Shown: positions 8,912 to 17,039, counted from the first letter of the stretch. The stretch is 35,750 nt of DNA from Stramentimicrobium sp964433555 (GCA_964433555.1 CAYSRG010000022.1:1-35750); one strand, 5' to 3'. Numbers and translations are program-made. Notes: a model not told the origin generated them from the sequence alone.

Positions 8912-9434
8912 TTTTAAAAGTCTTCTCTTCTTCAATAATCAAATCTCGTAGTTTAGCTGCTTTTTCATATTCTTCCCTTAAGACGGCCTGCTGCAACTCA
9001 TTCTTAAATTTTTTTATTCTTTTTAATTTATGGAATCGTTCCTTAATATCAAGAGGCACTTTTCCGATATGTTGTAAATGACCGTGTAGTCTCCCTAAGA
9101 TTGGTTTTAATTGCTTTCTAAAATATTCATAACATTGACTGCAACCAAGTTTCCCTGATTGTATAAACTCATTATAAGTCATATGGCAATCAGGACAATT
9201 CATTTCATTACTTAATTTAACCAAATTTTCTGCCTTTTCATATTTTCCAAATGTATCTAATAGATTATCTAATATCTCATTCATATTATATTGAGAAAAG
9301 GAAAAAGAAGAAATTGTTTCACCTAAAAGACATTGAGCACATTCTTTACAAACATGCAATTCTGTTTTATATAACCCTATTAATTTAACAATAGTTACAG
9401 TTGCTTCGTTTTTTTTACATATTTGGCAAATCAT
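8895..9434 (-). CDS. mcsA: McsA, zinc-finger activator of McsB
   Basis: This 179-residue protein carries four CxxC pairs (CQIC near residue 3, CKEC, CPDC and CSQC), expected to bind zinc or other thiophilic metals. A C-terminal UVR motif is present (LREEYEKAAKLRDLI). McsA activates the McsB kinase and adapts ClpC in Firmicutes. AAGG lies about 9 nt before the ATG. A good promoter (9472-9501) precedes it, and its stop overlaps the start of mcsB, indicating translational coupling. In Firmicutes ctsR normally lies directly upstream; here a CsoR/CstR-family gene takes that place. Confidence 0.93.
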   Translation of the reverse strand: MICQICKKNEATVTIVKLIGLYKTELHVCKECAQCLLGETISSFSFSQYNMNEILDNLLDTFGKYEKAENLVKLSNEMNCPDCHMTYNEFIQSGKLGCSQCYEYFRKQLKPILGRLHGHLQHIGKVPLDIKERFHKLKRIKKFKNELQQAVLREEYEKAAKLRDLIIEEEKTFKNGNNE

Positions 9435-9471
9435 TAATTTAACCTTATTTTCTAATTTTTAGTTCCGTTCA

Positions 9472-9501
9472 ATTATAATTCATCAAAAAAAATTTTGTCA
9501 A
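9472..9501 (-). promoter_or_regulatory. Promoter of the mcsA-mcsB-clpC-radA operon
   Basis: On the minus strand a perfect TTGACA (9496-9501) and a perfect TATAAT (9472-9477) are separated by 18 bp. The -35 box abuts the stop codon of the CsoR/CstR-like gene. I see no CtsR-type heptad repeat, no CIRCE element and no copy of the TACCC/GGGTA operator around it, so the operon's control cannot be read from this stretch. Confidence 0.8.
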
Positions 9502-9502
9502 A

Positions 9503-9775
9503 TTATCTGATAAATTTGATAACAAGTTCAATAATTTCATCTAATGTACTCTGGTACATAGAAATATCATCTGAATATTTAAAACAAGAATATACTTTCT
9601 CTTCTAACAGCAACTTATTGATGCAATTTAAGGCAGACTTAACAGCAGAAACTTGCATCAGAATATCAGCACAAGGTCGATTGTCAATGATCATACTTTG
9701 AATTCCTCTAACCTGTCCCTCTATTTTTTTTAGGCGATGTAAAATCTTTATTTTATTTATTTCCAAAATTTCCAT
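9503..9775 (-). CDS. CsoR/RcnR-family regulator, CstR-like (Cys...Cys, no His)
   Basis: A 90-residue all-helical DNA-binding repressor of the CsoR/RcnR/CstR/FrmR family. The start matches the family (HRLKKIEGQVRGIQSMI). In copper sensor CsoR the ligands are Cys, His 25 residues later and Cys 29 residues later. Here the first and last are kept (Cys35 and Cys64), but the His position is Lys60. That pattern, with 29-residue spacing, is the persulfide sensor CstR arrangement rather than a copper site. An extra Cys51 is present. It has its own promoter (9806-9833) with a palindrome over the start site, implying autoregulation. No sulfide-oxidation or copper-export gene is nearby. It occupies the position of ctsR upstream of mcsA. 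Confidence 0.88.
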   Translation of the reverse strand: MEILEINKIKILHRLKKIEGQVRGIQSMIIDNRPCADILMQVSAVKSALNCINKLLLEEKVYSCFKYSDDISMYQSTLDEIIELVIKFIR

Positions 9776-9784
9776 ATACCAGAT

Positions 9785-9801
9785 ATACCCCCCTAGGGTA
9801 T
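9785..9801. promoter_or_regulatory. Putative CsoR/CstR operator
   Basis: A 17-bp inverted repeat, ATACCC-CCCTA-GGGTAT, of the C/G-tract type bound by CsoR-family repressors. It covers the predicted start site of the promoter at 9806-9833 and the G-rich stretch that could act as ribosome-binding site. It ends 9 bp before the regulator's ATG. Binding there would block its own transcription. Confidence 0.75.
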
Positions 9802-9805
9802 TAAT

Positions 9806-9833
9806 ATTATAGCTAACAATTTCAATTTGTCAA
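9806..9833 (-). promoter_or_regulatory. Promoter of the CsoR/CstR-like gene
   Basis: On the minus strand a perfect TTGACA (9828-9833) and a perfect TATAAT (9806-9811) are separated by 16 bp. The expected start site, near 9799, falls inside the palindrome at 9785-9801. Confidence 0.8.
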
Positions 9834-10181
9834 CCGATTGTATTGTCCTAAAAATGATTTAAAAAATTGTAGATAAAGTAGAGGATAAACTTTCTAATAT
9901 AAATAATTACAGATTTTTAAAATAAAAATATTTGCTCTACATCAAGCAACAGTTTTAATCTAATATTTTGCTACAAATAAGGTCCTATTATAAAAAAGAC
10001 AGACTTTTAATCGGTCCACCAAGAAAAAGGTATTTGGATAGTTAGTCGATATAAGCATCTCCACTTAAGGCTTTACTTTATTTGTCTATTTTTATTACCA
10101 TTTTTCTATATCAATTAACAATATTTTTGCTCACTACCATTTCTGTTGATTTAAGGTGATACTTTTTATGATTATATAAAA
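9834..10181. other. Noncoding gap between pgk and the CsoR/CstR promoter
   Basis: About 350 bp with no convincing reading frame on either strand. It holds the pgk 3' flank and a weak terminator-like hairpin at 9932-9949. Otherwise it is AT-rich sequence without any repeat, tRNA or recognisable RNA that I can identify. Confidence 0.6.
9932..9949 (-). terminator. Weak terminator-like hairpin downstream of pgk
   Basis: On the minus strand TTGCT and AGCAA form a 5-bp stem around an 8-nt loop, followed by ATATTTTTATTTT. The stem is short, and it lies about 230 nt after the pgk stop, so its role is doubtful. Confidence 0.3.
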
Positions 10182-11405
10182 TCATTTCTCATCTTTTTTT
10201 CTTAATACCTCAATACCCGGGAGCTTCCTACCAGCAACATATTCCAATGAAGCTCCTCCTCCTGTTGAAATATGCGAAAACTTTTTATCAAGACCAAGTT
10301 TATTAATAGCAGCAATGGAATCTCCCCCTCCTATAACTGAAAAAATCTTACCCTGTAAGCTGGCAATTTTCTTAGCGATTTCATTAGTTCCGTGAGCAAA
10401 TTTGTCAATTTCAAAAACACCTAAAGGGCCATTCCAAAAAATAGTCTTACCATTGTTAATAATTTTTTTAAATAAGTCAATTGTGTTTATTCCGATATCC
10501 ATACCAAACATATTTCTGCTAATTTTTTCTATAGATACATTATAGCTATTAGAATCAGCACTAAAATCACTAGCTACAAGTACATCTTCTGGAATTACAA
10601 TTTTTTTCTCACTCTCTTTTGCCTTACTTAACAATTTTTTAACATAATCAACTTGGTTCTCTTCTAAAATAGATTTACCAATTTTAAATCCCTGAGCAGC
10701 AATAAAAGTATACGCCATTCCTCCGCCTATCAATATTGTATCGCTAATTTCAACTAATCTATCTAATATTCCTATCTTATCAGAAACCTTTGCTCCACCA
10801 ATTATTGAAACAAAGGGTTTTTCAGGATTTATAATTAGTTTATCTAATGATTTAATTTCTTTGGCTATTAAAAAACCAGCATAGGCAGGTAGATATGAAG
10901 TTATTCCAACTGTTGAAGCATGTGCTCTGTGAGCTGAACCAAAAGCATCATTAATATAAATGTCCGCTAGCGAAGAAAGTTGTTGTGCAAATAAAGGATC
11001 ATTATTTTCTTCTCCCTTATGAAAACGTAAATTTTCAAGTAAGATAATATCCCCTGGGACGGCCTCTAAAATATTTTTTTGGACATCATCTCCTATGCAA
11101 TCACTTAATTTAATTACTTTTCTCTGAAGAATATTTTCTAAACTCTGAGCAACCGTATTCAATCTCATTTTTTCTACAATAGTACCCTTTGGTCTACCAA
11201 GGTGACTCATTAATATAACTATACAATTATTTATTAATAAATATTTTATAGTATTTACAGCAGCTCTAATTCTGGTATCATCCTTAACCTTTGAATCCTC
11301 ACTTAGTGGCACATTAAAATCTACTCGGACGATTATTCTTTTCTTTTCTAAATCTTCTCTCTTTAAATCTTCCAACAAAGATAAAGACGAATTGTTCTTT
11401 ATCAT
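10182..11405 (-). CDS. pgk: Phosphoglycerate kinase
   Basis: Cytoplasmic glycolytic enzyme interconverting 1,3-bisphosphoglycerate plus ADP with 3-phosphoglycerate plus ATP. At 407 residues it is of standard length. The substrate-binding RVDFNVPL is near residue 27 and HLGRPKG near 68. The hinge and nucleotide-binding motifs GGAKVSDKIG, GPLGVFE, GGGDSIAAINK and STGGGASLEY are intact. AGGGG lies 8 nt before the ATG. It follows the DUF554 gene by 75 bp, so is probably co-transcribed with it. The usual glycolytic partners gap and tpi are not in this window. Confidence 0.98.
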   Translation of the reverse strand: MIKNNSSLSLLEDLKREDLEKKRIIVRVDFNVPLSEDSKVKDDTRIRAAVNTIKYLLINNCIVILMSHLGRPKGTIVEKMRLNTVAQSLENILQRKVIKLSDCIGDDVQKNILEAVPGDIILLENLRFHKGEENNDPLFAQQLSSLADIYINDAFGSAHRAHASTVGITSYLPAYAGFLIAKEIKSLDKLIINPEKPFVSIIGGAKVSDKIGILDRLVEISDTILIGGGMAYTFIAAQGFKIGKSILEENQVDYVKKLLSKAKESEKKIVIPEDVLVASDFSADSNSYNVSIEKISRNMFGMDIGINTIDLFKKIINNGKTIFWNGPLGVFEIDKFAHGTNEIAKKIASLQGKIFSVIGGGDSIAAINKLGLDKKFSHISTGGGASLEYVAGRKLPGIEVLRKKDEK

Positions 11406-11480
11406 ATTTATTTCCCCTTATTTTGGACAAAAATTATTCTATTGCTATAAAGATTATTTATTAATATTAACTATGAATAA

Positions 11481-12164
11481 TTATTTTTTTATAGTTATTA
11501 ATAAAATAATGATTAATAAAGAAGGCAGAATATTTGCTATCTTGACTTTTTTAATTTCCAGTATGCCAAGTGATAATCCAATAATAAGTATTCCCCCTAC
11601 AGCGGTCATTTCATTAATAATATCAGCTGTTATCCAATGTTTTACTAAAAAGGCTATTTTAGTAATTGTTCCCTGGTATAAAAAAACAGGAATCGTTGAG
11701 AATAAGACACCAATCCCTAAAGAAGCAGTAAAAATAATAGAAGATATGCCATCTAACGCAGATTTTGCTAATAAAATATTGGGATTACCGTTGATACCCT
11801 CTTCAATTGCTCCCATCACAGCCATTGAACCTACACAGTATAACAAACTAGCAGTTATAAAACCCTCAGTGAATTTCTCTTTCCCCACTTGTTGTTTAAA
11901 AAGTGATTTGATTTTCTCACCTACATTCTCCAATCTCTTCTCAATATCTATAACCTCTCCCAAAAAGCCTCCTAAGACCAGAGAAAGAATAACCAATAAT
12001 ATATCTTTTGCTTGAATAGCCATTTGAATCCCTAATAATAGGGTAACCAATCCTATCCCCTGAAAAAGAATGTTGCTAAATCTTTTTGGAAAATGTCCTT
12101 TTAAAATTAATCCAATAATACAACCAAAAATAATAGCTATGCTATTGATAATGGTGCCTATCAT
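11481..12164 (-). CDS. DUF554 family membrane protein (YqgA-like)
   Basis: This 227-residue polytopic membrane protein begins MIGTIINSIAIIFGCIIGL, typical of the DUF554/YqgA family, whose function is not established. Several hydrophobic helices alternate with short loops. The loop GGFLGEVIDIEKRLENVGEKI and the stretch GSMAVMGAIEEGINGN are characteristic of the family. The start ATG follows GAGG with a short 4-nt spacer. It lies 23 bp downstream of the DUF5668 gene and upstream of pgk, with no obvious promoter between them. Confidence 0.88.
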   Translation of the reverse strand: MIGTIINSIAIIFGCIIGLILKGHFPKRFSNILFQGIGLVTLLLGIQMAIQAKDILLVILSLVLGGFLGEVIDIEKRLENVGEKIKSLFKQQVGKEKFTEGFITASLLYCVGSMAVMGAIEEGINGNPNILLAKSALDGISSIIFTASLGIGVLFSTIPVFLYQGTITKIAFLVKHWITADIINEMTAVGGILIIGLSLGILEIKKVKIANILPSLLIIILLITIKK

Positions 12165-12187
12165 ACTGCCTCACAAGTTTACAATTA

Positions 12188-12589
12188 TCATATTATTTCA
12201 TCATCCTGGGTTATTATTCTTTTCTTCTCTTTTCCTTCATTCTGAAATGATTTTACTTTATATGATTCAGGTTTTTTTATTAATTGATCAAAACCAAGTG
12301 CTATTATAATTATAGGCCAAAACTTACAAATTGAATCTGACCATTGATATAATTCCAAATTTCGCAATAAAAAAATAATTCCAATTGCCAGGATAATAAG
12401 TCCAAAAAAGACAGATCTTTTTTGAAATATTTCCATCAATCCCCATAGTATAAATATAATAGGCCAAAAAAGCCAAACTCTTTCCCATATTTCTATTCCA
12501 AATATATTTTCTACTAAAAATAGTATTCCAATTGCTAAAATTATTAAACCTATTAACCACTGACCTGAACTTCTTCCCATAATATTCAT
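12188..12589 (-). CDS. Small DUF5668/LiaF-N-like membrane protein with internal duplication
   Basis: A 133-residue protein of four predicted transmembrane helices arranged as two copies of one unit: GLIILAIGILFLVEN followed by FWPIIFILWGL, then GLIILAIGIIFLLRN followed by FWPIIIIALGF. Such pairs are typical of the DUF5668 (LiaI/LiaF-like transmembrane) family, found in cell-envelope stress systems. No LiaR/LiaS partner is present here, so no stress role can be claimed. The C-terminus is short, charged and cytoplasm-like. A strong GGAGG lies 10 nt before the ATG. It is between rsfS and the DUF554 gene. Confidence 0.8.
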   Translation of the reverse strand: MNIMGRSSGQWLIGLIILAIGILFLVENIFGIEIWERVWLFWPIIFILWGLMEIFQKRSVFFGLIILAIGIIFLLRNLELYQWSDSICKFWPIIIIALGFDQLIKKPESYKVKSFQNEGKEKKRIITQDDEII

Positions 12590-12655
12590 AACTAATTCAC
12601 CTCCATATTCTTTATTATAAAAAATTTATAAACAATATTTAAAATAATCACTTTA

Positions 12656-13009
12656 CTATTTCCAGGATTTAATTTTTCTTGCTTCTTGCCAGAGCTGGTC
12701 CAAATGATAATAATTACGTTTTTCCTCGGAGAACAAGTGAATTACTATATCACCACAATCAAGTAAAACCCAGCCGGTATTTTCACTTCCTTCGTAACTT
12801 AAGTTTCTTTGAATGTTGTTTTCCTTAGTATGCTTTATAATAGTTTTAATAAGTGTTTTAAGGTGAGTATTAGATTGGGCGGTAGAAATAATAAAAAAAT
12901 CAGCAATAACTGATATTTTTCTTATGTCCAGAATAATAGTATCTTTAGCTTTTTTTTCTTCTAATACTTTAGCAAAAAATATGGCAATATTTCTGCTATT
13001 TTTAATCAA
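12656..13009 (-). CDS. rsfS: Ribosomal silencing factor RsfS
   Basis: RsfS binds ribosomal protein L14 and blocks subunit joining when nutrients are scarce. The protein shows the family pattern: KAKDTIILDIRKIS, ADFFIISTAQSNTH, then YEGSENTGWVLLDCGDIVIHLF and YYHLDQLW. I place the start at TTG (13007-13009), 8 nt after the first AGGAG of an AGGAGAGGAG sequence. This gives 117 residues aligned with the usual N-terminus. The frame stays open to another TTG 42 bp upstream, which lacks a good ribosome-binding site. It follows the LCP gene, as in the common nadD-yqeK-LCP-rsfS order. Confidence 0.93.
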   Translation of the reverse strand: MIKNSRNIAIFFAKVLEEKKAKDTIILDIRKISVIADFFIISTAQSNTHLKTLIKTIIKHTKENNIQRNLSYEGSENTGWVLLDCGDIVIHLFSEEKRNYYHLDQLWQEARKIKSWK

Positions 13010-13082
13010 ATACTCCTCTCCTCTTACCAGCCACTTTTTAAAAATAAGCAATACAAACTATAATTAACAAATATAAACTATT

Positions 13083-14246
13083 TTAGTATACCATATTTTT
13101 ACCAACTATTATAGTCATATCTAAGCCATTATGTGGTTGTTCTTTACGAATAATTTCTATATCATTAAAAAATTGTGTCACATAATTTTCCAGTTTTGGA
13201 TCTTTTGAGTAAATAATAAGAACAGTTTTTTGATAGTCAAAGTGGTCAGCATTATCTATATTAACTATATTAAAGCCAAGTTCTTTTATTCTGTTAGCAA
13301 CTCTATGGGCACTACCAGGTATTCTATTTCCATTGAGTACTTCAATGTTAAATCCCCTATATTTATTTTTAATTAAATTTTGGACACGTTTTTTTACATC
13401 ATTATCATCAACTACCAAATAACTTACACCATCAATATATTGAGGATCACCTTGAATTGTTTCAACCCATATTTTTGTCCTATCTACATCTTTCATTAAT
13501 CTGGCCAGAGCAATTAATTCATTTGGATTCATATTTGTTTTAACATAATCAGCTAAATTATTAATAATAGTTGGAATCTTGGCCATACTTTCAAAATTTA
13601 ATATTTTATCAATTACAGCATTTATTAATTTCTGCTGTCTCTGAATTCTTCCTAAATCACCCATTGCATCGGATCGAAACCTGACATATTCCAAGGCTTT
13701 TTCACCATTTAAAATTTGTTGTCCACTTCTTAAATTTATCCTTAAAGAACCTGCTCTGTCTATATAATACATATCTTTTTCTACAAAAATATCCACCCCA
13801 TTTAAAGCATCTATGATATAGCTAAATCCTTCAAAATCAACGATACCATAGTAATGAATTTGAATACCCATAAACTCTTCAATAGTTTTTTCTAATAAAT
13901 CTATTCCTCCATAAGCAAAAGCGTGGTTAATCTTATCCATTCCTCGATCTTGAATCATTACTCTTATATCTCGGGGAATAGAAAATAATAAAGTATCTTT
14001 ACTTTTTGGAGCAACACTTAAAATTAAAATGGTATCAGCTCTCCCTTTAGTTTCAACACTATCAGTACCAACAGCTAATATATTTAACCTATCTTGGGCT
14101 AAGATGTCAGAACGAAATGGAAATATATTTAAAAAATATAAAAAAATAAAACATATAATTAGTAAAAAAATAAAAAATAAAGCTTGAATTATCTTTTTTC
14201 TTCCCTTTTTCTTTAATGTGTTATTTCTCTCTACTCTTCCCATCAT
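13083..14246 (-). CDS. LytR-CpsA-Psr (LCP) family wall-polymer ligase with LytR_C domain
   Basis: LCP enzymes transfer undecaprenyl-linked glycopolymers onto peptidoglycan outside the cytoplasmic membrane. A charged N-terminus and one transmembrane segment (about residues 18-43) are followed by the LCP catalytic domain: LNILAVGTD, RADTILILS, SIPRDIRV, GGVDxF-like GVDIFV, and YVRFRSDAMGDLGRIQRQQ. A C-terminal LytR_C domain begins near FNIEVLNGNRIPGSA. The chosen start is the ATG whose first base is the last base of the yqeK stop (TGATG), 7 nt after AAGGA. Two TTG codons just upstream are alternatives. Its acceptor polymer in this organism is unknown. Confidence 0.92.
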   Translation of the reverse strand: MMGRVERNNTLKKKGRKKIIQALFFIFLLIICFIFLYFLNIFPFRSDILAQDRLNILAVGTDSVETKGRADTILILSVAPKSKDTLLFSIPRDIRVMIQDRGMDKINHAFAYGGIDLLEKTIEEFMGIQIHYYGIVDFEGFSYIIDALNGVDIFVEKDMYYIDRAGSLRINLRSGQQILNGEKALEYVRFRSDAMGDLGRIQRQQKLINAVIDKILNFESMAKIPTIINNLADYVKTNMNPNELIALARLMKDVDRTKIWVETIQGDPQYIDGVSYLVVDDNDVKKRVQNLIKNKYRGFNIEVLNGNRIPGSAHRVANRIKELGFNIVNIDNADHFDYQKTVLIIYSKDPKLENYVTQFFNDIEIIRKEQPHNGLDMTIIVGKNMVY

Positions 14247-14818
14247 CAACAAATCCTTCTATCTATTATTATTTTATTCCTTGCGTCCACAGTATCATGA
14301 TGAATTGCCAATTTTTCCTTAATTAAATGCATAACTTCTTGATTTAGTAATTCCAGCATAGTTAGATCTATATCTTTCCAGACCATCTCCCAAATTTTTT
14401 TTATTTTTACTGATTTTCTATTTGGTTCAATTTTATCAGCTATATAGACAACTTTTCCAATTAAACTCAATTTACTGGAAGCTGTGCTATGATATTTTAT
14501 AGCATCTAATATTTCTAAATTATCAATTTGAAAAATGTCTTTTGCCATCTCTGCTCCAACATAAGCATGCCAAATTTTAGGAATATTTTTTTCTAACTCA
14601 TTAAGCTTTATCCCGTATTTTTTTATTAAGTTATTTAAATCATCATATGAATAGTCTTTGGCACAATCATGAATTAATCCCGAAATTTTGACACTTTCGA
14701 CTGGTAAATCATAATATTCAGCAATTTTTTGTGCTACTAAACTAACTCTGTAGGCATGTTGAAATCTATTCTTTTTCATTATTTTTTTTAACTTTCTTTC
14801 AATCTTTTCAAGATTCAT
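14246..14818 (-). CDS. yqeK: YqeK-type HD hydrolase (Ap4A symmetrical hydrolase)
   Basis: This 190-residue HD-superfamily phosphohydrolase has the metal-binding pattern of YqeK: HAYRV at residues 21-25, HDCAKD at 50-55, a His in WHAYVGAEMA, and KYHSTA. A late conserved Asp lies in VVYIADKIEPNR. Bacterial YqeK enzymes cleave diadenosine tetraphosphate symmetrically into two ADP. It follows nadD and overlaps the LCP gene by one base, the standard position in the nadD-yqeK-LCP-rsfS cluster. Confidence 0.93.
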   Translation of the reverse strand: MNLEKIERKLKKIMKKNRFQHAYRVSLVAQKIAEYYDLPVESVKISGLIHDCAKDYSYDDLNNLIKKYGIKLNELEKNIPKIWHAYVGAEMAKDIFQIDNLEILDAIKYHSTASSKLSLIGKVVYIADKIEPNRKSVKIKKIWEMVWKDIDLTMLELLNQEVMHLIKEKLAIHHDTVDARNKIIIDRRIC

Positions 14819-14875
14819 TATAATTATTCGCCTTTTCTTTACTTCTTTACAATATATACTTTCACAGTATTAATA

Positions 14876-15508
14876 TTATAAGTATAATTTATGGTTATAA
14901 ATATATTCTCTTACTTCATCTAGAACAATATATTTAATACTTAAACTATTTCTTACACGATATCTAACATCGGTGGAAGAAATAGCTAAAGCTGGTATTT
15001 CCATAATTTTTAAAACTTTTTTAAAATTATCATGTAGCTTATTCAAAGCATATCCAGGTCTAGTAGCTGCCACAAACTGACATAGTTTTAATAATTCATC
15101 TTTTTGGAACCAACTATCAATTTCTAAAAAAGCATCTGCGCCGGTAATAAAAAAAATATTAGCTTCCCATCCATAGATATTACGAAATTCTTTAATGGTA
15201 TCAATGGTATAAGAGGGACCTGGGCGATTTACTTCAATTTCAGACACCTCAAAATAGGGATTACCTTCAATAGCCAGATAAGTCATTTTTAATCGATGTT
15301 TAATATCAGAAACTTGCTCATTTCTTTTATGTGTTGGTTGAAGGCAGGGAACAAATATAACTTTTTCTAAATTTAATTTTATTCTTGCCTCTTCCGCAGT
15401 GAATAAATGTCCTATATGAATAGGATCAAACACTCCACCCATAATTCCTAATCTTAAATCCTTATCTCCAGTGGAAGTTTCATTTCTTTCTTTTTGCTTA
15501 TTCTCCAT
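14876..15508 (-). CDS. nadD: Nicotinate-nucleotide adenylyltransferase
   Basis: NadD makes deamido-NAD from nicotinate mononucleotide and ATP, in NAD synthesis. The nucleotidyltransferase signature GGVFDPIHIGHL is near the N-terminus. RPGPSYTIDTI and TGADAFLEIDSW follow, and the second adenylyl-binding motif ISSTDVR is near the C-terminus. The ATG at 15506-15508, 8 nt after AAGGA, gives 210 residues, normal for the family. An in-frame TTG 42 bp upstream has no comparable ribosome-binding site. It follows an exported TPR protein by about 57 bp and leads into yqeK. Confidence 0.96.
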   Translation of the reverse strand: MENKQKERNETSTGDKDLRLGIMGGVFDPIHIGHLFTAEEARIKLNLEKVIFVPCLQPTHKRNEQVSDIKHRLKMTYLAIEGNPYFEVSEIEVNRPGPSYTIDTIKEFRNIYGWEANIFFITGADAFLEIDSWFQKDELLKLCQFVAATRPGYALNKLHDNFKKVLKIMEIPALAISSTDVRYRVRNSLSIKYIVLDEVREYIYNHKLYL

Positions 15509-15565
15509 TTTTATTTTCCTTAATTTCTTAATTTTTAAAAACAAAGGCAAACTTTTTCCATAACA

Positions 15566-16519
15566 TTATTTATAGTATTTCTCTTCGCCAATAACTTCTT
15601 TATTAACAATCCTAAAAGACTTGTCTTCCTTTTCATACCTCCAAATCTCTATCAACTCTTTGGAATTAGTTTTAATAAGTTCAATGGAATCTGGGTAACT
15701 AAAACCACTATATCCCGCATTATTCATAGTCTGATCAAAGGGAATTGATTTTGCCTTCTTCAATTGATTTAACAAATTATCTTTTCTTTCATTTAAACCC
15801 AAAGATTGAAATATTTGAATTAATTCTTGATACGCATAATAATATTCTGAAGGTCTTTGAAATTGAAAAGGATTATTTTGCTCTTCAATAGCAATGACCT
15901 TTTCAAAACTACTTATAGCCAAGGAAGTATACTGCCAGCTAATCTTTTTCGATAATGTTAGATAACCCTCAGCCATCCAATAATGAGCGCCTATTATACT
16001 ATTTTCTAATTCAACAGCCTTTTTAAAATAAGGAATTGCAGATAACAATGTATAGCTACTTATATTATCCTGATTTAAAAATGCATCATCCTTAATCTCT
16101 AATATTTTTAATCCTTCTAAAAAATAATCGATAGCAACTCCGCTTCTTACCCTTGAAGTATCACGAAAACTCTCATTTAAATATCGAAAAGCATAAGGAT
16201 TTCTTGGATTTATCTTTAATACCTCAATCCATTGTGTAATAGCGTTATTATATTTTCCAGTCTGTCTGTAGACCTTGCCTAACCAATAATGTGCGTTTTC
16301 AAAATTTGGATCTAATTCAATAGCTTTTTTATAATTTTCTTCCGCTCTTTTATAGTCACCCTGCGAAAAGTATTGATATCCATTCTGATAATATGACTGG
16401 GCATCATCAGCAAAACTGTACTCTAAATTAACAAAGAGTAAAATGATAAAGATAATACTTACTCCAAATGGCTTTAATACCATCTTAAATCGCTTTATGA
16501 GCATATAATTTATCAGCAC
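15566..16519 (-). CDS. Exported TPR-repeat protein
   Basis: A roughly 317-residue protein with an N-terminal hydrophobic segment (GVSIIFIILLFVNLEYSFA) ending in a plausible signal-peptidase site at SFA-DD. Tetratricopeptide repeats follow, the clearest being GYQYFSQGDYKRAEENYKKA and YRQTGKYNNAITQWIEVLKI, with others less regular to residue 250. TPRs mediate protein contacts, and no enzymatic motif is visible. The start is best placed at GTG (16517-16519), 8 nt after AGGAGG. An earlier in-frame GTG overlaps that ribosome-binding site and cannot use it. It lies between the DUF1844 gene and nadD. Confidence 0.8.
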   Translation of the reverse strand: MLINYMLIKRFKMVLKPFGVSIIFIILLFVNLEYSFADDAQSYYQNGYQYFSQGDYKRAEENYKKAIELDPNFENAHYWLGKVYRQTGKYNNAITQWIEVLKINPRNPYAFRYLNESFRDTSRVRSGVAIDYFLEGLKILEIKDDAFLNQDNISSYTLLSAIPYFKKAVELENSIIGAHYWMAEGYLTLSKKISWQYTSLAISSFEKVIAIEEQNNPFQFQRPSEYYYAYQELIQIFQSLGLNERKDNLLNQLKKAKSIPFDQTMNNAGYSGFSYPDSIELIKTNSKELIEIWRYEKEDKSFRIVNKEVIGEEKYYK

Positions 16520-16579
16520 TGTTTTCACCTCCTGGTAAATTTATTTCTTAAAAATTAAAGTTCCACAAATACTACTAAA

Positions 16580-16933
16580 TTAACTACTTTCTTCTTTTTG
16601 AATAGTTTTTTTACTTTCTTGAGATTTTTCAACATAATTTATTTGTAAATTAGCTAACATATCTTCTATCTGTTTTTTATCTTCTATATTAAGTTCATTC
16701 TTAATCTGATTTAGTAAAAATTCAATACTATCAATAGATATCTTGGCTTTTATTAAATCCTGTTTGATTTCTTTTGTTTCGGGATTCATCATTAAACCCA
16801 AATGTTCCCAGGCTTTACCATTTAATATCCCAATAAACCAAACAAATAAAGTTGTTAACGGAAGCATATGTGGATATATTTTAAGGTCATTGTTCTTCTC
16901 ATTTTGAGAGCTCTTGTCTTCTTTATCATTCAT
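16580..16933 (-). CDS. DUF1844 family protein
   Basis: A 117-residue protein with charged, disordered-looking ends around a conserved core: LPLTTLFVWFIGILNGKAWEHLG, then PETKEIKQDLIKAKISIDSI, then a helical stretch ending near MLANLQINYV. This is the DUF1844 pattern (a short hydrophobic helix, a PET/PEx-type turn, then two helices), of unknown function. One membrane-associated helix is possible at residues 23-42. GAGG lies 8 nt before the ATG. In other bacteria DUF1844 genes occur in varied contexts, so its neighbours do not define a role. Confidence 0.78.
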   Translation of the reverse strand: MNDKEDKSSQNEKNNDLKIYPHMLPLTTLFVWFIGILNGKAWEHLGLMMNPETKEIKQDLIKAKISIDSIEFLLNQIKNELNIEDKKQIEDMLANLQINYVEKSQESKKTIQKEESS

Positions 16934-17009
16934 CTTTAATACCTCTTCTGTAATTTTTTTATTATATTTTATATTATAAGGTGAATAGCCGATAATATAA
17001 TTAAGTGAC

Positions 17010-17029
17010 TATTATCATTCCTGATAATA
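17010..17029. other. Inverted repeat just after ispF
   Basis: TATTATC and GATAATA form a 7-bp AT-rich stem around a 6-nt loop, starting about 10 bp past the ispF stop. There is no clean T tract on the minus-strand side, so I regard it as a weak structure rather than a proven terminator. Confidence 0.35.
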
Positions 17030-17039
17030 TTTTAAAATA

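Noticed and set aside
9435..9520. CtsR or HrcA operator at the mcsA promoter
   Set aside because: I looked for paired heptads of the CtsR type and for the CIRCE inverted repeat and found neither.
11392..12015. A 207-codon open frame on the plus strand with hydrophobic stretches
   Set aside because: It lies opposite the DUF554 gene and the start of pgk, both clear families in minus-strand frames. It has no ribosome-binding site or recognisable domain, and looks like a shadow of an AT-rich membrane-protein gene.
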